A stretch of 64,000 bases of DNA from Marinobacter daepoensis DSM 16072. GTDB lineage: Bacteria; Pseudomonadota; Gammaproteobacteria; Pseudomonadales; Oleiphilaceae. The position numbers were made by a program, and so were the translations under genes. The notes under the pieces are model-generated. The model saw only the letters and a list, made by a program, of their open reading frames with translations. It was not told the origin of the DNA and searched no databases. The stretch spans positions 753,385-817,384 of the forward strand of contig NZ_ATWI01000008.1 in assembly GCF_000421165.1 (NCBI RefSeq), given 5' to 3'. Within the stretch, counting starts at the first letter, position 1. Each line of letters opens with the position of its first letter. Positions 18,828-26,888 of the stretch are shown here, one piece after another.

Positions 18828-20762
18828 ATGAAGCACCTTCTCAGTCTTTCCGTTCCCTTGCTGTCTCTGGCCCTTGCCGGGTGTGGTGATGAATCCGATG
18901 ATCTTCCGGTGGATGGCCGGGAATTCGACGGTGTCAGTTACAGTGAGAGAGCGCCTTATCAGGGGCGTGTTATTGATGGCTACCTGAAGGAGGCCAGGGT
19001 CTGGCTGGATATTGACGGCAACGGACAGTACACGTCCGGGCCGGTCACGGTTGACCTCGGTAATGGAAACGCTCATGTGCTGGAGAATGGGGAGCCCACG
19101 GTATTCAGTGTGTCCGGAGGTCGGTTTTCTCTGGATGTTTCTCCATTGGACGTGGATTCGTCGAAAGGTGCCGACCTTGAGCCCCGGGACTATCCGCTTT
19201 ATGCGCTTGCCATTCCGGGGCAGACTCTGGAAGAGCGCGTCTACGGCGATGAGCCGGTATCACGGGCTTACGTGATGTCGGCCAGTCCGGGGGTGACGAA
19301 CATCACGCCGTTGACCACGCTTGCGCGTTTCCGGAGTCTCGCGGGGCAGTGGAATGTGAGCAATCCGGTTCCGGATAGCCGCTTTGCCGATCTGGATGGC
19401 ATCAACCTCTGGAAAGACTACATTCTTGCCAGCGATGACCGTGCCCACGCATATGCCCGGGCGCTGGCCAGGTTCATGGCCAGCCAGATCCCGGATGACT
19501 ATAACGACCACCTTGTCGATTATGGAAGCGATGGGCGAGAGGCCGGATTTCTTCCGCAGGACGGCGTGTATCTGCTGGGGTATTCTCTGGTTCAGAATGC
19601 GGACAAAGTGATCGCAACGGTTGATGCGGCTGCGTCCGGAGGTCATTACGGTAACGTCGACACAGACGCACTGGTGTTGCCCGAGGTTGATGTTGAAGTC
19701 TCTAATCCCCGCCTTCTGGTTCGACAAAAAATCTCTGCACGTTCAACCAATTCCGGGACGCTGCCAACCTCAACGTCGAACCTTGGCGCCTCGGCAGAGC
19801 TGTCATTTGAATACAGTGAAAATGGTCAGCTCCTGGCTGTTGCCAGCCGGGGGTGCCTTGGAATCTCTCTGCCAGAGCTTGCCCGGCTGTTTGAGGTTCA
19901 GGGGTATCTCGCAAACCTGAAAACCCAGTGGCTGCCTTCGGCTTCGTTGTCGCCGCAAAGCGCAATCTGGTACGACGAAGGGGGGGTGCACGAGCGTCTG
20001 GAGTTTTCCTGGAGCAGTGGAGAGGCCCGCCTGGATACCGTTACGACGTGCCATCAAAAGACGCTGGGGGTGACGCCCGGAGGGTCAGAGCTTGATGGCG
20101 TCAGCGACATGGTCTGGGCCTGGGATGGGCAGGGGAAAACGCTGGTTGAGTCGGTTCCCGGCCGGACAGATGATCGGGTGCTGACCGTACAGGGCGAACA
20201 GGCTCCGTCCTCGATTCTGGACGGAAGTGAGGGGCCGTTTGATCTGGTCATGGGGTATCGTTACATGGAGGCGGGTCGTCTCGAAGCCAGCGTCGTCTTC
20301 TCAAATGGCGGCGTTTCCTGTGAGCCGGCAGGGAGTGCCCCCAACGATACGGAGCGCCATGGCCAGTACGTCACCCGCCTGTTCCCTTTCTCCTTTGCCA
20401 GCGATACGGCTGCGTCGGATCTTTTTGGCGCAGGGGCCTATGAATACGACCTGGATGAACGAAATGGTATTTCCTTCGCCCGTTTGCTCAAGTTTCCCTT
20501 ACTTGACCGGCCCAGTGCAGCGTTGCCGGAAGTGTCCTCCCCGGATGGCGCGTTCCAGTGGCAGTTATACTATCCTGGCTTGAACGAAGAAGGCCTGGAG
20601 GCGCTTTCTCCAGAAAGGCTCCAGGCGGCGTATCTGACCGATTTTGTGGCGACGTCCGCGTGCGGCGACGGCCCGGTAGACCGGCCAGCCAGGGCTTACG
20701 CGACGGTAGAGTATGAATACCAGACGTTGTCGGAGTATCTTCTGAATGCGTTAGCGGAGTAA
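18828..20762 (+). CDS. Large predicted lipoprotein of unknown function
   Basis: I do not recognise a named family. The 644-residue product has a lipoprotein signal peptide ending LALAGC (C19), then aspartate-rich residues (GDESDD), which suggests the outer membrane. Residues about 45-70 read VIDGYLKEARVWLDIDGNG, a beta-sandwich-like segment with a D-x-D-G-N-G loop of the kind that binds calcium and seen at the start of several marine lipoproteins. The middle contains NITPLTTLARFRS, and many aromatic and polar beta-like segments follow. ATG 18828 is preferred to ATG 18816 because it starts the signal peptide directly. The gene is flanked by a hairpin upstream and tRNA-Leu downstream. Confidence 0.75.
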   Translation: MKHLLSLSVPLLSLALAGCGDESDDLPVDGREFDGVSYSERAPYQGRVIDGYLKEARVWLDIDGNGQYTSGPVTVDLGNGNAHVLENGEPTVFSVSGGRFSLDVSPLDVDSSKGADLEPRDYPLYALAIPGQTLEERVYGDEPVSRAYVMSASPGVTNITPLTTLARFRSLAGQWNVSNPVPDSRFADLDGINLWKDYILASDDRAHAYARALARFMASQIPDDYNDHLVDYGSDGREAGFLPQDGVYLLGYSLVQNADKVIATVDAAASGGHYGNVDTDALVLPEVDVEVSNPRLLVRQKISARSTNSGTLPTSTSNLGASAELSFEYSENGQLLAVASRGCLGISLPELARLFEVQGYLANLKTQWLPSASLSPQSAIWYDEGGVHERLEFSWSSGEARLDTVTTCHQKTLGVTPGGSELDGVSDMVWAWDGQGKTLVESVPGRTDDRVLTVQGEQAPSSILDGSEGPFDLVMGYRYMEAGRLEASVVFSNGGVSCEPAGSAPNDTERHGQYVTRLFPFSFASDTAASDLFGAGAYEYDLDERNGISFARLLKFPLLDRPSAALPEVSSPDGAFQWQLYYPGLNEEGLEALSPERLQAAYLTDFVATSACGDGPVDRPARAYATVEYEYQTLSEYLLNALAE

Positions 20763-20905
20763 AAAAGGGGGGGCAGGGCGATGGGCCGTGCGTCTGTCGT
20801 CGCCATATGGTCCGAAAGTAGTGCTTTTCTATGGATGACGAGTCATCTGGGAGTGCGAGCTGAATTCAGTTTGGGATTTTCAAGGCCACTTTCTGAGGAA
20901 GAAAG

Positions 20906-20992
20906 TGGTGCCGAGGAGAGGACTTGAACCTCCACGGGGTTGCCCCCACTAGCACCTGAAGCTAGCGTGTCTACCAATTTCACCACCTCGGC
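20906..20992 (-). tRNA. tRNA-Leu (anticodon CAG)
   Basis: The minus strand reads GCCGAGGTGG at the 5' end, pairs with CCTCGGC at the 3' end, and has an encoded CCA. The anticodon loop is TTCAGGT, giving anticodon CAG for codon CUG. A long variable arm follows (class II), and the T arm contains GGTTCAAGTCC. The gene is 87 nt long with CCA. It is transcribed alone from the promoter at 21079-21107. A weak hairpin (CCACTTTC and GAAAGTGG, 20886-20908) overlaps the CCA end. Confidence 0.95.
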
Positions 20993-21078
20993 AGGTGATT
21001 TGCAGGTCTGCTCAGGTTTCTTGAAAACCTTGGCTTTTCTGCCAGTGTTGAGGAGTTGCCCCTCAACCGATGGCGCGT

Positions 21079-21107
21079 ACTTTAATGACTCGTTCGTGAG
21101 CTGTCAA
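21079..21107 (-). promoter_or_regulatory. Promoter of tRNA-Leu
   Basis: On the minus strand TTGACA (21107 to 21102) and TAAAGT (21084 to 21079) are separated by 17 bp, about 87 bp upstream of the tRNA. A GC-rich discriminator (ACGCGCC) follows, as is common in stringently controlled stable-RNA promoters. Confidence 0.8.
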
Positions 21108-21257
21108 ACGTTTTTTTCAAAAAAGTTTCAAAGGCCCGTTTCGGGTAATTGTGCCTATATTTGGGCCCTTGTAAGGCAGGTTTCTTATCCCAACGTTATA
21201 CTGCAGCAAATACGAATGATGCCGCACGGTTTGCGGCGAGGTAAATAAAGGATCCGA

Positions 21258-23705
21258 ATGGTTTCCAGGAAGAACAAACAAAGTGATCCTCACGCGCAGC
21301 GTGAGGCCCAGAAATATGAAAACCCCATTCAGAGCCGGGAGTACATCCTTGGCCACCTGAAAGAGCGGGGCGCGCCGGCCACGCACGAGACGTTGTGTCA
21401 GGAGCTCGGGCAAACGACGCCTGAAGGCATCGAGGCGTTGCGGCGCCGTCTGATTGCCATGTGCCGGGATGGCCAGTTGATCTGTAATCGCCGGGATGCA
21501 TTTTTGCCTATAGAAGAGGCAGATCTGGTGACCGGGCGTGTTACAGGTCACCGAGACGGTTTTGGTTTTCTGGTCCCCGATGATGGTAGTTCCGATCTGT
21601 TCCTGACGGCCAGGCAGATGCGGCAGGTGTTCCACGGAGACCGGGTGGCCGCCCGGGTGGATCAGGTGGATGACCGGGGGCGTCGGGAAGGCAAAATTGT
21701 GGAAGTGCTTGAGCATGGCACCTCCCAGATTGTGGGTCGCTTCTTTAAAGAGAGTGGTATTGCCTTTGTGGTACCGGAGAACGCCCGGATCAGCCAGGAG
21801 ATCCTGGTGCCGGACGGCCAGGAAGGTAAGGCCTTCCATGGCCAGTATGTGGTGGTCGAGATTATCCGCCAGCCGACGATCCGGACTCAGCCAACCGGGC
21901 GGGTAATCGAAATTCTGGGTGAGCACATGGCGCCTGGAATGGAAATTGATGTGGCGATCCGGTCGTATGAAATTCCGCACAGCTGGCCACCTGCGGTCGG
22001 CGAGCAGGCGGCGGCAATCCCCGCAGAAGTGGCTGAAGGCGATAAGGTGAACCGGGTGGATATTCGCAATATGCGCCTGGTGACCATTGATGATGAAACC
22101 GCTCGCGACTTCGATGATGCCATCTACTGTGAACCGCGTCCCCGGGGTGGGTACCGGCTGGTGGTGGCCATCGCGGATGTATCGCACTACGTTCGTCCGG
22201 GATCTCCGTTGGATGAAGAAGCGATCCGGCGCGGCAACTCAGTGTATTTCCCGGATCATGTGGTCCCCATGTTGCCGGAAAAGCTCTCGAATGGATTATG
22301 CTCGCTGAATCCTGATGTTGACCGCCTGTGTATGGTGGCGGATATGACCATCAGTGCGGCGGGTAATATCAGCGGTTATACGTTCTATCAGGCTGTAATG
22401 CGCAGCCATGCCCGTCTGACTTATAACAAGGTCAGTGCGATGCTTGAGCACCCGGACACAGAGCAGGGGTACAAGCTCAGCGCGCAGTATGCGGATTTGT
22501 TGCCGCACCTGCATAACCTGTACAGCCTCTATAAGTTATTGCGTAAAGCCCGTACCGAGCGTGGCGCGATAGATTTCGAGACCACGGAAACCAGAATTGT
22601 TTTCGACGCTCAGCGCAAGATTGAGGAGATCGTTCCGGTTCATCGAAACGATGCTCACAAGATTGTGGAAGAGTGCATGCTGTGCGCCAACGTGGCAACG
22701 GCCCGCTTTCTCAAGAAGCACAAGATTCCGGCGCTTTACCGGGTGCATGATGGCCCGTCAGAAGAGCGCTTGAGTAATCTGCGCCTGTTTCTGGGTGAGC
22801 TGGGTCTTCAGCTGGGCGGCGGTGATAAACCGTCATCGGCAGATTATCAGGCGTTGCTGGGGCAGGTGGCGGAGCGCCCGGATGCGAACGTGATCCAGAT
22901 GGTGATGTTGCGATCACTGAGCCAGGCGGTCTACAGCCCGGAGGAGGCAGGCCACTTTGGTCTTGGTTTTGCGAGCTACACTCACTTTACCTCGCCGATT
23001 CGTCGTTACCCTGATCTGATCGTTCATCGGGCTATCAAGTCAAAGATCCACAATCCCGAGTTTACCAAGGATGTGGTGTCGCCGAAGGTCGCAGACCCGG
23101 CATTGGCCGATTACCCCTACGACCATGCCCGCATGGAGCAGTTGGGGGAGCATTGCTCCATGACAGAGCGCCGTGCCGATGATGCAACCCGGGATGTGAT
23201 GGCCTGGCTTAAGTGTGAGTTTCTGAAGGATCATGTAGGCGAGGAGTATGACGGCATTATTGGTGCTGTGGTGCCGTTTGGTTTCTTTGTGGAGCTGGCT
23301 GATATTTATATTGAAGGCCTGGTGCACGTTTCGACTCTGAGTGGCGACTATTTTCATCATGATGCGGTGAAGCATCGCCTGATTGGCGAGCGCACAGCGG
23401 TGAGCTTCCGGCTGGGGGATGAGGTCCGGGTGCGTGTGGTTCGTGTGGGTCTTGAAGATCGGAAAATTGATCTGGAGCTGGTCAGCACGCCCAAACGCCG
23501 GAAAGCCGATCGCGATGCGCTGGAAATCTCCAAGCGTGAGCAGAAAGGGCGGGGTAAAGGCGAGCGTTCTGGTAAGGGAAAAAAATCTGGTAAGCCGGCC
23601 AGCGCGAAGGAAAAGCTGGTAGCGGAAGCGGCGCGAGAAGCCAGCTCCAGATCGGCCAAAGGAAAAACGTCGGGCTCCGGGCGCAAGCGTAAGAGCCGAA
23701 AGTAA
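21258..23705 (+). CDS. rnr: Ribonuclease R
   Basis: RNase R is a 3'-to-5' exoribonuclease that degrades structured RNA and takes part in rRNA quality control and trans-translation. The 815-residue product (E. coli about 813) has an N-terminal winged-helix region, two cold-shock domains (for example GFGFLVPDDGSSDLF) and an RNB catalytic domain. The acidic cluster is TARDFDDAIY, and the domain also contains FTSPIRRYPDL. An S1 domain and a lysine/arginine-rich tail from about residue 745 complete it. rlmB follows after 25 bp, a widely conserved pair. Confidence 0.97.
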   Translation: MVSRKNKQSDPHAQREAQKYENPIQSREYILGHLKERGAPATHETLCQELGQTTPEGIEALRRRLIAMCRDGQLICNRRDAFLPIEEADLVTGRVTGHRDGFGFLVPDDGSSDLFLTARQMRQVFHGDRVAARVDQVDDRGRREGKIVEVLEHGTSQIVGRFFKESGIAFVVPENARISQEILVPDGQEGKAFHGQYVVVEIIRQPTIRTQPTGRVIEILGEHMAPGMEIDVAIRSYEIPHSWPPAVGEQAAAIPAEVAEGDKVNRVDIRNMRLVTIDDETARDFDDAIYCEPRPRGGYRLVVAIADVSHYVRPGSPLDEEAIRRGNSVYFPDHVVPMLPEKLSNGLCSLNPDVDRLCMVADMTISAAGNISGYTFYQAVMRSHARLTYNKVSAMLEHPDTEQGYKLSAQYADLLPHLHNLYSLYKLLRKARTERGAIDFETTETRIVFDAQRKIEEIVPVHRNDAHKIVEECMLCANVATARFLKKHKIPALYRVHDGPSEERLSNLRLFLGELGLQLGGGDKPSSADYQALLGQVAERPDANVIQMVMLRSLSQAVYSPEEAGHFGLGFASYTHFTSPIRRYPDLIVHRAIKSKIHNPEFTKDVVSPKVADPALADYPYDHARMEQLGEHCSMTERRADDATRDVMAWLKCEFLKDHVGEEYDGIIGAVVPFGFFVELADIYIEGLVHVSTLSGDYFHHDAVKHRLIGERTAVSFRLGDEVRVRVVRVGLEDRKIDLELVSTPKRRKADRDALEISKREQKGRGKGERSGKGKKSGKPASAKEKLVAEAAREASSRSAKGKTSGSGRKRKSRK

Positions 23706-23730
23706 CACGCTAAACAGGAATGAATGGTCA

Positions 23731-24468
23731 GTGTCTCAGGAATATGTGTTCGGTTGGCACGCCGTAGACGCGGTATTGAAGAAAGAACCCGAGCGGCTGC
23801 AGAGAGTCTGGATTCAGACCGGGCGGCAAGACAAGCGGGTAAAGTCGGTGACGGAAGCTCTCGATAGCCTGGGTGTGCCTTGGAAAGTGGTCCATCGGCG
23901 GGAGTTGGATGAGCGGGTCTCCGGGGTCCATCAGGGGGTGGTTGCGGCGGTATCCGAAAGCCGGGAGTGGGCGGAAGATGATCTCCTTGCCCAGATGGCA
24001 GCAAGCGACAAGCCTCCATTCCTGTTGGTGCTGGATGGTGTGACGGACCCTCACAACCTGGGGGCCTGTATGCGAACCGCTGATGCGGTGGGTGTTCAGG
24101 CTGTTATTGTGCCGAAAGACAAGTCTGCAACGCTGACGCCTGTCGCCCGGAAGGTGGCTTGCGGCGCGGCTGAGACAGTGCCCTTTGTGAGGGTGACCAA
24201 TCTGGCTCGTTTTCTGAGGGAGCTGAAGGAGCAGGGTGTCTGGTTGATTGGTACCGCCGGCGAGGCTGATGCCACCTTGTATCAGGCTGATTTCAAGGGG
24301 CCCGTTGCGCTCGTAATGGGGGCAGAAGGTAAGGGGATGCGCCGGCTTACCCGGGAGCACTGCGACCAGTTGATCAATATCCCCATGCTTGGGCACGTGG
24401 ACAGCCTTAATGTCTCTGTGGCGACTGGCGTCTGTCTGTACGAGGCGTTGCGTCAGCGCATCGGTTAA
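23731..24468 (+). CDS. rlmB: 23S rRNA (guanosine2251-2'-O)-methyltransferase RlmB
   Basis: RlmB is a SPOUT (TrmH-type) enzyme that 2'-O-methylates G2251 in the P-loop of 23S rRNA. The 245-residue product (E. coli 243) has an N-terminal L30e-like substrate-binding domain. The three SPOUT motifs are LDGVTDPHNLGACMRTAD, ALVMGAEGKGMRRL and NIPMLGHVDSLNVSVATG. The start is a GTG at 23731; the ATG at 23724 is out of frame. It forms a two-gene unit with rnr. Confidence 0.95.
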   Translation: MSQEYVFGWHAVDAVLKKEPERLQRVWIQTGRQDKRVKSVTEALDSLGVPWKVVHRRELDERVSGVHQGVVAAVSESREWAEDDLLAQMAASDKPPFLLVLDGVTDPHNLGACMRTADAVGVQAVIVPKDKSATLTPVARKVACGAAETVPFVRVTNLARFLRELKEQGVWLIGTAGEADATLYQADFKGPVALVMGAEGKGMRRLTREHCDQLINIPMLGHVDSLNVSVATGVCLYEALRQRIG

Positions 24469-24471
24469 GTC

Positions 24472-24500
24472 TTGCACAAAGGGGCCCGCGGGCCTAGAAT
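24472..24500 (+). promoter_or_regulatory. Promoter of the rpsF ribosomal-protein operon
   Basis: TTGCAC (24472-24477) and TAGAAT (24495-24500) are separated by exactly 17 bp, giving a strong sigma-70 match just after rlmB. The spacer contains a perfect 12-bp palindrome GGCCCGCGGGCC (24483-24494). The predicted 5' leader is about 205 nt. Confidence 0.75.
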
Positions 24501-24611
24501 ACGTGACCCCTTTTTCAAGGGGTGGTTTGCTATTGTCTGTTGATCAGCAGTAGTGGGCTCCGCTTTTGATCGAGTCTTATCAGTAAGGTCTTGTTGATAA
24601 AGCAGAAAAAA

Positions 24612-24629
24612 CCGGCAGCTTCGGCTGTC
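24612..24629 (+). promoter_or_regulatory. Hairpin in the rpsF leader, possible S6:S18 autoregulatory site
   Basis: GGCAGC and GCTGTC form a 6-bp stem (one G-U pair) closed by a TTCG tetraloop, directly preceded by CC so that a CCG lies at the stem base. S6 and S18 are known to bind a motif in their own leader in several bacteria. Assigning that role here is inference from position. Confidence 0.3.
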
Positions 24630-24711
24630 ACCTCCTTGCTTTCACGTTCTGGTCACAACCACAGGTAGGGTCAGAAAGAGGCGAAAGCTGTTTAAACCGT
24701 AGGGAGAACTC

Positions 24712-25125
24712 ATGCGTCACTACGAAATCGTTTTTATGGTACATCCGGATCAGAGCGAGCAGGTGCCCGCGATGATCGAGCGTTATACCAGCGTCATCAC
24801 TGAAGATGGCGGTAAGGTACATCGCCTGGAAGATTGGGGCCGTCGTCACCTGGCATACCCGATCAACAAGATTCACAAGGCTCACTACGTGCTGATGAAC
24901 GTTGAATGTTCACAGGCCGCGATGGACGAGCTGACTCACAACTTCCGGTTCAACGACGCCATCATCCGCGACCTGATTCTGCGTCGCGACGAGGCTGTTA
25001 CTGAGCTGTCTCCGATGAAAGCCGCTGAGTCCCGTGAGGACCGTCGTTCCGGCGGAGACGATCGTCCGCGTCGTTCAGCTGACTCTGAAGAGCGTCAGAG
25101 CGCATCCCAGGACGAAGAAGAGTAA
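24712..25125 (+). CDS. rpsF: 30S ribosomal protein S6
   Basis: S6 sits on the platform of the 30S subunit and binds 16S rRNA as a dimer with S18. The 137-residue product starts [17 protein letters not shown] and contains [13 protein letters not shown] and NVEC, all standard for the family. The C-terminal tail after residue about 100 is acidic and disordered and ends in DEEE. In E. coli the ligase RimK adds glutamates to such a tail, and the start of a rimK gene closes this window. AGGGAGA precedes the ATG. rpsR follows after 24 bp. Confidence 0.98.
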   Translation: MRHYEIVFMVHPDQSEQVPAMIERYTSVITEDGGKVHRLEDWGRRHLAYPINKIHKAHYVLMNVECSQAAMDELTHNFRFNDAIIRDLILRRDEAVTELSPMKAAESREDRRSGGDDRPRRSADSEERQSASQDEEE

Positions 25126-25149
25126 TTAACCGGAGTTAGGAGTTACGTT

Positions 25150-25380
25150 ATGGCTCGTTTTTTCAGACGTCGTAAGTTCTGCCGCTTCACGGCAGAAGGT
25201 GTTAAAGAGATTGATTACAAAGATCTGGACACCCTGAAAGGCTACATCACTGAAACCGGCAAAATCGTGCCAAGCCGCATCACCGGCACCAAAGCACGTT
25301 ATCAGCGTCAGCTGGCTACCGCTATCAAGCGTGCCCGCTACCTGGCACTGCTGCCGTATACGGATGGTCACGACCACTAA
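25150..25380 (+). CDS. rpsR: 30S ribosomal protein S18
   Basis: S18 is the partner of S6 on the 30S platform. The 76-residue product begins [17 protein letters not shown]. It contains [19 protein letters not shown], the conserved RNA-contacting block, and ends [11 protein letters not shown]. It carries a single N-terminal cysteine (C11) rather than a zinc-binding set. Spacing of 24-25 bp on both sides places it firmly in the rpsF operon. Confidence 0.98.
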   Translation: MARFFRRRKFCRFTAEGVKEIDYKDLDTLKGYITETGKIVPSRITGTKARYQRQLATAIKRARYLALLPYTDGHDH

Positions 25381-25405
25381 GTTTTAACAGACAGGACCCG
25401 GGACC

Positions 25406-26272
25406 ATGCGTGCACTCGCACAGTATGTAATGCGCGGTCCCCTGCAGGCTGGCGGGGTTGCAGCGGCTACGACCGCAGTACCCTTACTGTTCTGGATTGG
25501 CGCAGCAGTTGTTGGCCTGGTCATTCTCCGACTGGGCGTTCGCCAGGGGCTGAATACAGGGCTCTGGGCTGTAGTGCCTGCCGTTGGGTGGGCAACGTAT
25601 GGTCAGGACCCGACGGCTCTGGCGGTGCTGCTGCAAGTGATGCTGATGGCATCTGTTATCCGGGCGACGCTGTCCTGGGAAAGAGCACTCTTTTCTGGTG
25701 CCTTTCTGGCGATACTGACCGGGCTGATGTTGCCCGTTATGTATCCGGCACTGCTGAACGATCTGGTTCAGGCGGGTGTCGAATTTTACGAGCAGTACAA
25801 CGCCGAAATGGCCCGTGCGCTGGGTGGTGGTCTGGAGCAGGTTATCCGGGACACCATGAATGCCAGCATGGCCGGGACGTACTTTGCCACTGCCATCGGT
25901 ATGACGATGCTGGCAAGGGGGTGGCAGGCCGGCTTGTATAACCCTGGCGGGTTCCGCAAGGAATTCCATGCCCTCAGGTTATCACCGGCGGTTGCCGTGG
26001 TTTGTGCCATCACTATGGTGGTTGGCCCGGTTCTGGGGCTGAATGCCATTTTGCTGGCCTGGGTCGCGGGTACACCGCTGGTAGTTGCCGGGCTTGCCTT
26101 GGTGCATGGTGTATTTGCTCGTAAACAGTGGAGCGGAAACTGGTTGGCAATGTTCTATGTCGCCCTGATTCTGCTGGGTCCCAATCTGTTGATGCTGTTG
26201 TTGGTTCTGGCTTTTGTGGATAGCTGGCTGGATGTCCGGGGGCGTATATCACCCGTTGGTCCGGCTGAATAA
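25406..26272 (+). CDS. Polytopic membrane protein inside the ribosomal-protein operon
   Basis: This 288-residue protein is almost entirely hydrophobic, with about seven or eight membrane segments. No catalytic motif can be seen. Its position between rpsR and rplI, with 25-bp and 20-bp gaps, matches a gene in pseudomonads and relatives that encodes a YybS/DUF2232-like membrane protein. That family link is inferred mainly from position and hydropathy. A short charged loop (about 115-140) contains [20 protein letters not shown]. The function is unknown. Confidence 0.8.
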   Translation: MRALAQYVMRGPLQAGGVAAATTAVPLLFWIGAAVVGLVILRLGVRQGLNTGLWAVVPAVGWATYGQDPTALAVLLQVMLMASVIRATLSWERALFSGAFLAILTGLMLPVMYPALLNDLVQAGVEFYEQYNAEMARALGGGLEQVIRDTMNASMAGTYFATAIGMTMLARGWQAGLYNPGGFRKEFHALRLSPAVAVVCAITMVVGPVLGLNAILLAWVAGTPLVVAGLALVHGVFARKQWSGNWLAMFYVALILLGPNLLMLLLVLAFVDSWLDVRGRISPVGPAE

Positions 26273-26292
26273 AGCACGAAGAGGTTAACGAG

Positions 26293-26739
26293 ATGGAAGT
26301 TATTCTGCTCGAGAAAGTCGCAAACCTTGGCTCCCTGGGTGACAAGGTAAAGGTTAAGGCCGGTTACGGTCGTAATTTCCTGCTGCCGTACGGCAAGGCT
26401 GTTCCTGCCACGGAAGCAAACGTGAAGGCGTTCGAAGAGCGTCGCGCTGAGCTGGAAAAGTCTGCTGCTGAAAAGCTGGCCGCTGCCCAGGCCCGTGCCG
26501 AAGCTCTGGAAGGCGCTTCTTTCACCATCACCTCCAAGGCTGGTGAAGAAGGTAAACTGTTTGGCTCTATCGGTGTTCGTGATATTGCTGAAGCAGTTTC
26601 TGCCGGTGGCACTGAAGTTGAGAAGAGCGAAGTACGTCTGCCTGAAGGCCCGCTGCGGTCGACTGGCGAGTACGACATCGAGCTTCAGCTTCACACTGAC
26701 GTAGAATTGACCATCAAGCTGGCGGTTGTTGCCGAGTAA
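26293..26739 (+). CDS. rplI: 50S ribosomal protein L9
   Basis: L9 binds domain V of 23S rRNA near the base of the L1 stalk and limits frameshifting. The 148-residue product has the N-terminal domain ([32 protein letters not shown]), a long connecting helix rich in alanine and glutamate, and the C-terminal domain ending LAVVAE. It is the last gene of the rpsF operon and is followed by a strong terminator. Confidence 0.98.
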   Translation: MEVILLEKVANLGSLGDKVKVKAGYGRNFLLPYGKAVPATEANVKAFEERRAELEKSAAEKLAAAQARAEALEGASFTITSKAGEEGKLFGSIGVRDIAEAVSAGGTEVEKSEVRLPEGPLRSTGEYDIELQLHTDVELTIKLAVVAE

Positions 26740-26799
26740 TCGGTTACCCCGTGGCAGGTTGATTCCATCAGCGCAAATGCCTCAGGTCTTTGCGTTGTA

Positions 26800-26836
26800 A
26801 AACGGGCCCGAGCCGGAGACGGTTTCGGGCCCGTTT
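26800..26836 (+). terminator. Rho-independent terminator of the rpsF-rplI operon
   Basis: A 12-bp perfect stem, AAACGGGCCCGA (26800-26811) and TCGGGCCCGTTT (26825-26836), lies 60 bp after rplI and ends in T residues. It separates the ribosomal-protein operon from dnaB and supports the downstream dnaB start. Confidence 0.9.
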
Positions 26837-26888
26837 CTTTCTGGTATTCTTGTCGTTTCGTTTACTCATTTCTCTGATGTCGGTGTCT

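Noticed and set aside
20886..20908. Terminator for tRNA-Leu
   Set aside because: The 8-bp stem overlaps the CCA end and is followed by CCTTGAAAAT rather than a T-tract, so it was mentioned with the tRNA but not listed as a terminator.
21117..22187. Open frame of about 356 codons opposite the start of rnr
   Set aside because: It is antisense to conserved RNase R domains and has an atypical composition.
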